64,000 nucleotides of DNA, taken from contig NC_017384.1 in NCBI RefSeq assembly GCF_000223375.1, positions 1,800,501 to 1,864,500 of the forward strand, read 5' to 3'. Below, piece by piece: positions 57,457 through 64,000 of the stretch; the stretch's first letter is position 1, and each line of letters opens with the position of its first letter. The translations under genes and the position numbers were made by a program. The stretch is from Ketogulonicigenium vulgare WSH-001 (GTDB lineage Bacteria; Pseudomonadota; Alphaproteobacteria; Rhodobacterales; Rhodobacteraceae). Below the pieces are notes generated by a model. It saw only the letters and a list, made by a program, of their open reading frames with translations, searched no databases and had not been told where the DNA came from.

Positions 57457-60400
57457 TTAAAAGCGATAGGTGAATCCGATGCGGAAGCTGTCATTGGTCA
57501 TATCGCTGATGCCTGTGCGCCCGTTCACATTGGTATAGGTGCCCTCGACCGGCACATATTCATAGATCGGATTCTCGAAATATTGCGGCACGCAATAGTC
57601 TGGAAGAATGGCGCAAAGTTCGGGATAGGCCGGGATCTCGACCGTCTCGGTTCCCACCTGCACCGGCATCGTGTAATCCAGCGAGGTGCCCTCGCGCGCC
57701 TCGGTGAACTGCACCTCGGTCTTGCGGAAGAAGGTGCGGTTGAACTGCCCCCAGATCGACCAATTATCGTTCAGCGCATATTCCGCGCCAAAGCCGATAT
57801 TGATCCCATTGCGCGAGACGTCGATCTCCTCCAGCCCGGCAAAGGTGGTGCCATTGCCATTGGGCATATAGCGCGAGGCGTAATCAGCCGTATAGCTGTC
57901 ACGGAACCACGTCTCTTCCTGACGTGCGACACCGGCCAGACCATACATGTTGAAATCATTGCTGAACGCATAACCCGCACGCAGATTCAGCGCCGCATTC
58001 CAGTCGATCTGCTGGTGATAGCCGGCCGCCAAGTTGGCTGTGCCCGCCAGCGTGCCTTCGTTCGACAGGATTTCGATATCGGCGCGTTGATCGGGACGGC
58101 TGAACTCGCCTTGCACGCCCAGGATTAGGCCATTGGCGAATTGCCAGTTATACCCGACCTGACCGCCCACCAGCGCGCCGTTGAAATCGGCGACAAAGCC
58201 TTCATTCGCAGTGATGCTATTCGTGCTGCCATCCAGCGCGGTAAAGCTTGTGTCGTTTTCGGTGCTGTTAAAGCCGGTGAACAGACCCGCATGCCAGCCC
58301 GCCCAATCGCGGCCATTGCTGCGGTCACTGACATGACCCGACAGCAGCGCCGGCAGATCGCTGCCCGCCCCAAAGCTGTTAGTCAGCCCAAAGTAAAAGC
58401 TGCGCCCCGGCCCCGGCGTGGTGATCAGGCCCAGCGGATCAATATAATATTGATCGGTGGCATTCTCGACCCGGAAGGACAGGGTCACATCGCTGTTCAG
58501 ACGGTATTCGGCGAACAGATCAACCAGCGTATAGGGTTCCCAATTCACCAGCGAGATGAACTGCGACATGCCCTGCGCAGTGACCTGACCGTGGTCAATC
58601 GCCCGCGGCCCGACGCGCGAGACGCGCCCGCCCAGTGTCAGACGCTCGTCCATCAGCTGCTGGCTGAGGGTCAGATCCAGCGTATATTCCGGCGGCACAT
58701 GGTTCGTCGCAAAGTCCGAATACAGCGTCGCGCTATCACACACGCCCGCCGTCAGACAAAAGCCCATATCGAGGAAATAGCTGGCCGCGAAATCAGCGGT
58801 AAAGCCGCCGTTTTGATAGCGCGCCGACAGCTCTAGCCCCTCGAATGTGGCGCTGTCAAAGTTCAGGATCTGCATCCCCTGATAGGTCGAGCCATTGGGC
58901 TGCAGATGATAGCTATACTGGCGGCCGATGTAATCTTCGACATTCCAGTTGAAATAGCTCAGCTTCACCATCGCGCTGTCGCTGTCGGTAAACAGCCCGT
59001 CGCGAATATGGTTCACGCCCACTTCCCAGTTATTCGCCCGCTCGGGCTCGACGCCAATCGGTGCCAGCGTGAACGAGCTGACCATCGCGCTTTCATAAAG
59101 GCTGGCATAGCGCAGAGTGCTGGACCAGTTGGCATAAAGCTGCGTTTCGCCCGGCAGATCGAATGTGACGCCGACGCTGGGGCTGAAACCGCCGCCACTG
59201 ACAAAGGGATCGCGGTCGAAATAGGCGGTGGTTTGCGTCTCGTAATCGCCGCCGTCATGCAGATCGGCATGGGTATAGCGCAAGCCCCCATTCACCGTCA
59301 GCCAATCCAGCGGCTTCCACGCGGCGCGGATATAGGCGGAGGCCTCCTCGCGCTCGCCCTCAAGCCGGGCATAGCTGTTCAGGATCGGCCCATAAAGGGA
59401 CGGGTCAACATCCTCGCTGATATACGAGAGGCCATAGGACAGCGTCAAATCCTGACCGTTCTGGAAACGGAACTGGCTTTCGTTGCTGATATCGCCGCCA
59501 TATTTCGTCACATCCCAACCGATGCGATAGCGCTGCTGCAACTCGCCAATCACGCCCGACGGCACAAGGCTGCGGCTGACCTGCCGCTGGGCAAGGCGTG
59601 TCAGCCAGAAATTCGCGCGCAGGTCGATCATGTCGTTGTCTGCCGGATTCCAGCGATAGCGCGCCGTCACCCCATGCACATCCGTGCCGGTGGTGCGGGT
59701 CGATTGCACATCCTGCACGCGGTCGCCGTTCAGACGCGAGGCCAGACGGTCACCCGCCTCAGAGAAATAGCCGTTATACCCCAGTTGCAGCGTCGCATCC
59801 GCGCCAAAGCGGCGGGTGCCGTTGATCAGGATCGAATGGGTCTCCAGCTCGCTGTTCAGCACTTCCTCGCCAAGGCGATAGTTGGTGCTGCCGAGGTTGT
59901 CGATATAGGGGTCCCAGACTTGGCAATAGCCATAGGCGTTACAGCTTTCGACCCGGCCAATATCGACCGGCTCAGCCCCCTGCCCGCCGTTTTCACCAGC
60001 AAAGTAATTGCCCTGACGGCGATAGGCATAGCCTAGCAGCAGGTCGAAATCACCGTCGCGCACGGCGGTCATAAAGCTCAGCGAGCCTTGCGTCGGACGC
60101 AGCGCGGCGGGTCGATCCAGCCCCTGCGCGGATGGCACGGCCACCGGCGTCGAATAAAGGCCGGGCCAGGCATAACCCGCTACCGCGCCGTCCTCGGGGC
60201 TGGCGGTATTGGTGCCCAGCTCGATCCGCAGGCGGTGGCCGACGGATGCGCCTTCGGCCAGAATATCGTCGGCGCGCAGCGTTCGCATCGCGACCGTGCC
60301 CGCAATCCCGCGCGAGGCCACGTCCGAGCCTTTGGTGATATCAATGCCGCCGATGAAATCGGGATCGACATAGCTGCGGTTCGCCGAACCCTGATAACCT

Positions 60401-61041
60401 TGGTAAACCGAAATACTGTTTTCAGCGCCGTCGATGGTGGTGGCGACACGGCCAAAGCCCTGCATCCCGCGTACGTTCACATCCATGCCCGCGCCGCCAT
60501 TCCTCGCATCGCCCGACATGACCCCGGCCGTGCCGCGGAAGATGTCCGATACCGCGCTGCCCCGGAAATTCTGGATGTTTTCCTGTGCGATATGGCTGGT
60601 CGCGCCCGCCGTGGCATAGGGCGCTGCGGCGCCCGTCACGGTGCTAACCGCGCGCACCGCGCCGATCATCAGCTCGTCAGGGCCCAGATCCAGCACGACC
60701 GTATCGCGCAGGATCACGATCGCCCCGGCGCTGCTATAGCGCCACGTGAGGCCCGTGCCCGCCAGCAATTGCGCCAGCGCCCCATCCACCGCGCGCGGCC
60801 CTTGCAGCCCAAGGCTGGAAAGCCCCGCCGTCAGCTCGCTATCAAACAGGATTTGCACACCGGCTTGCAGCGAGAAATCGGTCAGCGCCACCTGCAGCGG
60901 CCCCGGCGCGACGGTGTAATCCACCATCTGCTGCGCATGGGCCGCAGGCGCAAACGCCGCCCCTACCATCATTGCCATCGATAGGCGCAGGGCCGTCTGC
61001 CGCAGCAAGACCTGCCATCTTCTTGAACTATGTCGCATCAT
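57457..61041 (-). CDS. TonB-dependent signalling receptor with an extra C-terminal beta-barrel-like domain
   Basis: Outer-membrane receptor, probably for heme or an iron carrier. The product is 1194 residues, far longer than usual. Order: signal peptide to about residue 36 (AFAPAAHAQ), STN/secretin-like signalling domain about 37-110 (YTVAPGPLQVALTDFSLQAG), plug about 150-270 (FRGTAGVMSGDARNGGAGMD, then VNVRGMQGFGRVATTIDG) with a HasR/heme-receptor flavour, then the 22-strand barrel ending RSFYFGLTNSF near 889, the usual C-terminal end of such receptors. A further 285 residues follow: NGRDWAGWHAGLFTGFN to FRIGFTYRF, resembling Omp25/OmpA-type 8-strand barrels. It is downstream of fecI and fecR, fitting cell-surface signalling. 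MM start at 61041. Confidence 0.9.
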   Translation of the reverse strand: MMRHSSRRWQVLLRQTALRLSMAMMVGAAFAPAAHAQQMVDYTVAPGPLQVALTDFSLQAGVQILFDSELTAGLSSLGLQGPRAVDGALAQLLAGTGLTWRYSSAGAIVILRDTVVLDLGPDELMIGAVRAVSTVTGAAAPYATAGATSHIAQENIQNFRGSAVSDIFRGTAGVMSGDARNGGAGMDVNVRGMQGFGRVATTIDGAENSISVYQGYQGSANRSYVDPDFIGGIDITKGSDVASRGIAGTVAMRTLRADDILAEGASVGHRLRIELGTNTASPEDGAVAGYAWPGLYSTPVAVPSAQGLDRPAALRPTQGSLSFMTAVRDGDFDLLLGYAYRRQGNYFAGENGGQGAEPVDIGRVESCNAYGYCQVWDPYIDNLGSTNYRLGEEVLNSELETHSILINGTRRFGADATLQLGYNGYFSEAGDRLASRLNGDRVQDVQSTRTTGTDVHGVTARYRWNPADNDMIDLRANFWLTRLAQRQVSRSLVPSGVIGELQQRYRIGWDVTKYGGDISNESQFRFQNGQDLTLSYGLSYISEDVDPSLYGPILNSYARLEGEREEASAYIRAAWKPLDWLTVNGGLRYTHADLHDGGDYETQTTAYFDRDPFVSGGGFSPSVGVTFDLPGETQLYANWSSTLRYASLYESAMVSSFTLAPIGVEPERANNWEVGVNHIRDGLFTDSDSAMVKLSYFNWNVEDYIGRQYSYHLQPNGSTYQGMQILNFDSATFEGLELSARYQNGGFTADFAASYFLDMGFCLTAGVCDSATLYSDFATNHVPPEYTLDLTLSQQLMDERLTLGGRVSRVGPRAIDHGQVTAQGMSQFISLVNWEPYTLVDLFAEYRLNSDVTLSFRVENATDQYYIDPLGLITTPGPGRSFYFGLTNSFGAGSDLPALLSGHVSDRSNGRDWAGWHAGLFTGFNSTENDTSFTALDGSTNSITANEGFVADFNGALVGGQVGYNWQFANGLILGVQGEFSRPDQRADIEILSNEGTLAGTANLAAGYHQQIDWNAALNLRAGYAFSNDFNMYGLAGVARQEETWFRDSYTADYASRYMPNGNGTTFAGLEEIDVSRNGINIGFGAEYALNDNWSIWGQFNRTFFRKTEVQFTEAREGTSLDYTMPVQVGTETVEIPAYPELCAILPDYCVPQYFENPIYEYVPVEGTYTNVNGRTGISDMTNDSFRIGFTYRF

Positions 61042-61137
61042 TCACTGTCCCAAAGGCGCATTTTCGCGCGCTCAGTGGGTTAACGATGCGGCACCCGGCC
61101 TCCCGCAGACAGCGCGGCAATTTTTTGACGGATTGGA

Positions 61138-62055
61138 TCAGGTAATGACCGCCATGCGGCCCAAATGCATCACTTCCAGATCCAGCGCCATTTCGATCTG
61201 CGCCAGCACGTCATCGGGACTGGCCAAATGGAACACGCCTGACACCAGACGCCCCGCCATCGCAGGGTTCATAATCACCACGCGCCCCGCGCGGTGTCGG
61301 TTCAGATCGGCGATCACATCGGCCAATTGCCTGTCCTGAAAGACCAAAAGCCCGTCGCGCCAACTGGCCATCAGATGCGCCGGCACATCAGCCACCGCGA
61401 CGCTGCCATCACTGCCGCGCAGCAGGCGCTGCCCCGCGTGCAGTGCTTGCCCCCCAAGGTCCAGCGCACCAGACAGGCATTCGACGCAATCGCTGCGCGG
61501 CCCCAGCGTCACGGCGACCTCGCTGCCCGGCTGGATATTGGCCTGCCAGCCATCGGTGCGCAGAGCAAAGGGGCTTGCCTCTTGCGCGGCCACCTGCACC
61601 ACGCTGGCCCCCGCCATCAGGCGCAGGCCGCGACGGCCGGCGGCCATCTGGGGCGTCATCCGCGTGCCGCCATCCAGCGCGACATGGCTGCCATCGGCGA
61701 GCGTCACCATCTCGCGCCCGCCCGTGGCCACGACAAAGGCCGCGCCATCATGCAGCAGCGCCGCCGTCGCCACGCCCACACCGCCCAGTGACAGCGCCGC
61801 AATCACACCCCCCGTCAGCACACCCCGCCGCGACATCTGCGGCGCAGGCACCGGCGCCACCTGATCCAGCGCTGGCCCAAGGGTCCGCCACGCGCGCGTT
61901 GCAGCGACAAACGCCGCCTCATGCGCCGCACTTTGGGCGCGCCAGTCGTGCAGGCGGCGCGCATCATCCGCCGTCGCGTGCCCCGATGCGATCAGGGCCA
62001 CCCATGCCCCCGCCTGCTCGGGGCCGCCGCATTCACTCGTCTTTGGCCTGGCCAT
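61138..62055 (-). CDS. FecR-type anti-sigma factor / sensor
   Basis: Single-pass inner-membrane protein that relays receptor occupancy to the sigma factor. The 305-residue product has an N-terminal FecR domain (AGAWVALIASGHATADDARR, then LHDWRAQSAAHEAAFVAATR), a membrane helix near 85-105 (TGGVIAALSLGGVGVATAAL), a periplasmic FecR domain with TLADGSHVALDGGTRM, and a C-terminal STN-like module (LADVIADLNRHRAGRVVIMN) that would contact the receptor's STN. It lies 24 nt after fecI and 96 nt before the receptor gene. Often called FecR; HasS-like is equally possible. Confidence 0.92.
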   Translation of the reverse strand: MARPKTSECGGPEQAGAWVALIASGHATADDARRLHDWRAQSAAHEAAFVAATRAWRTLGPALDQVAPVPAPQMSRRGVLTGGVIAALSLGGVGVATAALLHDGAAFVVATGGREMVTLADGSHVALDGGTRMTPQMAAGRRGLRLMAGASVVQVAAQEASPFALRTDGWQANIQPGSEVAVTLGPRSDCVECLSGALDLGGQALHAGQRLLRGSDGSVAVADVPAHLMASWRDGLLVFQDRQLADVIADLNRHRAGRVVIMNPAMAGRLVSGVFHLASPDDVLAQIEMALDLEVMHLGRMAVIT

Positions 62056-62079
62056 CGCTGGGCCCTCCCCTTTGGGCTG

Positions 62080-62616
62080 CTAACCGCGCCGCCCCGGCAA
62101 AACGCCAAGGCCGCCACCCACATCCTGCATCCGGCTGAGACATTCCTCGAGCGCCATTTTCACCTCATATTCAACAGTGCGTGTCGACACACCATGCCGT
62201 TTCGCAATACTGGCATAGGGTTCGCGCCGCAGCCGCGCGGCGATCAAAATATCGCGGCGACGGGGGGTCAGATCGCGCAGGATCCGCACGAAATGCTGCA
62301 ATTCCGATTTCGCGATGGCGCTTTGTTCGGGGCCGGGGCTAGCGCTGGGCACATCCAGCAGCGCATCCACCTCGTCATGGCGCAGACGGCGCGACTGCGC
62401 ACGGCCATGATCAATCGCCAGATTGCGCACGACACGCAGCATATAGGGCACGGGCGCGGCCAGCACGGCAGGCGCATGGCGCACCACGCGCAGCCAGGCA
62501 TCTTGCACGATATCCTCGCCCTCGGACGCCTCGCCGGTGCGGCCACGCGCATAGCGCAGCAACATCGGGCGCGCGCGCAAAAAGCTTTGCGCCAAGTCAG
62601 TCTCGTCGGAATTCAT
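62080..62616 (-). CDS. ECF sigma factor, FecI type
   Basis: A 178-residue RNA polymerase sigma factor of the iron-uptake ECF group. Region 2 is LRYARGRTGEASEGEDIVQD then AWLRVVRH, and region 4 is EPYASIAKRHGVSTRTVEYE. It should direct transcription of the receptor gene once released or activated by the FecR protein. ATG 62616. First gene of fecI-fecR-receptor. I see no Fur-box clear enough to report in the short upstream region. Confidence 0.93.
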   Translation of the reverse strand: MNSDETDLAQSFLRARPMLLRYARGRTGEASEGEDIVQDAWLRVVRHAPAVLAAPVPYMLRVVRNLAIDHGRAQSRRLRHDEVDALLDVPSASPGPEQSAIAKSELQHFVRILRDLTPRRRDILIAARLRREPYASIAKRHGVSTRTVEYEVKMALEECLSRMQDVGGGLGVLPGRRG

Positions 62617-62735
62617 CGCCCTTCGCCCCAGCAGTCACGTGAAAATGACGGCTGGCTGGAGTGACCCGGGCTGGCCTGATCGGGAATGCAACAAACCGAC
62701 CATTAACCTTTGGCTAACGCTCGCCCCTTGGGGTG

Positions 62736-63215
62736 TCAAGCAGGCGCGCCCGCGATCCCCTCGTCCTTGACCGCCTGCATCGCCACATAGGTCGAGGTGG
62801 ACGCCACATGCGGCAGGGTCGAAATCGCCTCGGCCAGCACGCGGCGGTATTCGCGCATATCATGCGTGCGCACTTTCAGCAGGTAATCGAAACTACCCGC
62901 GATCAGATGGCATTCCTCGATCTCGGGCACTTTGGCGACGGTGGCGTTGAACCGCGCCAAAGCCGCCTCACGCGTATCGGTCAGCTTCACCTCGACAAAG
63001 GCGACGTGATCAAGGCCCAGCCGCACCGGATCAATCAGCGCGCGATAGCCGCGAATGACGCCGCTTTCCTCCAACCGTTTCACCCGCGCCTGAGTCGGCG
63101 TTTTCGACAGCCCGATCCGGTCCGCCAGCGCGGTCAGCGGGATGCGCCCGTCTACCGCAAGGGCATCAAGTATCTTTCGGTCATATCCGTCCAGATCGAC
63201 AGTCTCTATCGTCAC
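62736..63215 (-). CDS. putR: Lrp/AsnC family regulator, probable PutR
   Basis: A winged-helix regulator with a ligand-binding RAM domain. From GTG 63215 it has 159 residues (MTIETVDLDGYDRKILDALA): the HTH is GRIPLTALADRIGLSKTPTQ followed by RVKRLEESGVIRGYRALIDP, and the C-terminal RAM domain starts VAFVEVKLTDTREAALARFN. Divergence from putA strongly suggests it is the proline-responsive activator of putA. Upstream ATG codons at 63251 and 63269 would add residues not seen in the family; the exact start is uncertain. Confidence 0.88.
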   Translation of the reverse strand: MTIETVDLDGYDRKILDALAVDGRIPLTALADRIGLSKTPTQARVKRLEESGVIRGYRALIDPVRLGLDHVAFVEVKLTDTREAALARFNATVAKVPEIEECHLIAGSFDYLLKVRTHDMREYRRVLAEAISTLPHVASTSTYVAMQAVKDEGIAGAPA

Positions 63216-63323
63216 GATTTTTCGCTTTCTTTGGTCAATCCACGCTATCATATCGCAATAGACAGGCAAATCGACTTTTCAGGATCGGATAATAAAGACC
63301 GTCAACTTATTCCCGAGATCGCC

Positions 63324-64000
63324 ATGCAATCGCAATTCCCCGCCCTGCGCGCCGCCATCGACGCCGCCAATCTGACCGACGAGGCTGTGGCCATCACCGC
63401 GCTGGTCGCCGCCGCCGATCTGACGCCCGAGGGCCGCGCCCAGATCAGCGCCGATGCGGCAGATCTGGTCCGCCAGATCCGCGCGCAAAAGAACCCCGGC
63501 CTGATGGAGACGATCATGGCCGAATACGGCCTGGGGTCTGACGAGGGTCTGGCGCTGATGAGCATGGCCGAGGCGCTTTTGCGCATTCCCGATGCCGCCA
63601 CCGCCGATGCGCTGATCGCAGATAAGATCGCCCCCGCCAATTGGGGCAGCCATGCGGGCAAATCGCCCTCGCTGCTGGTGAACAGCGCGACGCTGGGCCT
63701 GATGCTGACCGGCACCGTGCTGAACGACACCGACAAAGGCGCGATCCGCGGTGCGATCCGCCGCCTCGGCGCGCCCGTGATCCGCGCCGCCACCGGCGTT
63801 GCCATGCGCGAGATGGGCAAGCAATTCGTGCTGGGCGAGACCATCGACCAAGGATTAAAGAACGCCGAAGCCTTTGAAAAGCTGGGCTTTACCAATAGCT
63901 ATGACATGCTGGGCGAGGCCGCGCGCACAGCCGCCGATGCCGATAAATACTTCCGCGAATACGAGGCTGGCATTGCCGCCATCGCGACGCGCTGCACCCA
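63324..64000 (+). CDS. putA: Bifunctional proline dehydrogenase / L-glutamate-gamma-semialdehyde dehydrogenase PutA (partial)
   Basis: Oxidises proline to glutamate through P5C. Only the first 225 codons are in the window; the protein normally exceeds 1000 residues. Seen are the N-terminal helical arm (QFPALRAAIDAANLTDEAVA) and the start of the proline dehydrogenase part, with MLTGTVLNDTDKGAIRGAIR, GAPVIRAATGVAMREMGKQF and TNSYDMLGEAARTAADADKY. ATG 63324 is about 108 nt from the putR start, so the intergenic segment must hold both promoters. Confidence 0.95.
   Translation, partial: MQSQFPALRAAIDAANLTDEAVAITALVAAADLTPEGRAQISADAADLVRQIRAQKNPGLMETIMAEYGLGSDEGLALMSMAEALLRIPDAATADALIADKIAPANWGSHAGKSPSLLVNSATLGLMLTGTVLNDTDKGAIRGAIRRLGAPVIRAATGVAMREMGKQFVLGETIDQGLKNAEAFEKLGFTNSYDMLGEAARTAADADKYFREYEAGIAAIATRCT

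Overview
The window is a GC-rich (visibly about 60% or more) bacterial chromosome segment of mostly core genes. Gene content and order point to an alphaproteobacterium of the order Rhodobacterales: the ruvCAB–ybgC–tolQRAB–pal–cpoB–tilS–ftsH cluster, a short-form HisG with HisZ, a GcrA cell-cycle regulator, a DUF1127 protein, and a Lrp-type regulator divergent from putA. I cannot name the genus from sequence alone. There is no insertion sequence, prophage, CRISPR array, plasmid origin or rRNA operon. Two tRNA genes are present, Gly-TCC and Leu-TAA.

Layout. 1–11.6 kb: one long minus-strand block, ruvC-ruvA-ruvB-(unknown)-ybgC-tolQ-tolR-tolA-tolB-pal-cpoB-tilS-ftsH. It covers Holliday-junction processing, the Tol-Pal envelope machine, tRNA-Ile lysidine synthesis and the membrane protease FtsH, which is cut by the window edge. 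11.8–19.3 kb: a DUF1127 gene, the hisS-hisZ-hisG operon, slyX and the replicative polymerase dnaE. 19.4–28.6 kb: tandem-domain DUF1428 and VOC proteins, tRNA-Gly, a four-domain periplasmic protein, a 5'-nucleotidase, pyrD, paired thioesterases, paired MerR regulators and a membrane protein of unknown function. 28.6–33.6 kb: a tightly overlapped nucleoside-salvage operon, cdd-deoA-deoB-add-upp plus a SPOR protein. 33.7–45.5 kb: nadK, glyA, lepA, rpmB, hrpB, a Nudix hydrolase and an ExoD protein with small membrane and VOC genes. 45.5–48.8 kb: argD-argF and, divergently, gcrA. 48.8–51.5 kb: a sparse, lower-GC stretch with a small lipoprotein, an orphan MetQ-type binding protein, csbD and a 25-residue membrane peptide. 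51.5–54.7 kb: aspA, a GNAT enzyme, an MFS transporter and tRNA-Leu. 54.9–62.6 kb: an iron/heme-type uptake and signalling locus, exbB-exbD-tonB facing fecI-fecR and a TonB-dependent receptor. 62.7–64 kb: a proline-utilisation regulator and the start of putA.

The most unusual items are these. (1) The 1194-residue TonB-dependent receptor carries an N-terminal signalling domain and, after its own complete barrel, an extra C-terminal domain of about 285 residues that looks like a second outer-membrane beta-barrel. (2) Two perfect copies of an 11-bp sequence containing a 10-bp palindrome lie exactly 22 bp apart at the glyA stop codon. (3) A run of 19 C lies inside gcrA. (4) Three conserved genes (deoA, hrpB, gcrA) each carry one +1 frameshift in a short C/G run, more likely sequence over-calls than three real lesions. 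(5) A YbaY/MliC/COG3650/META four-domain fusion protein.
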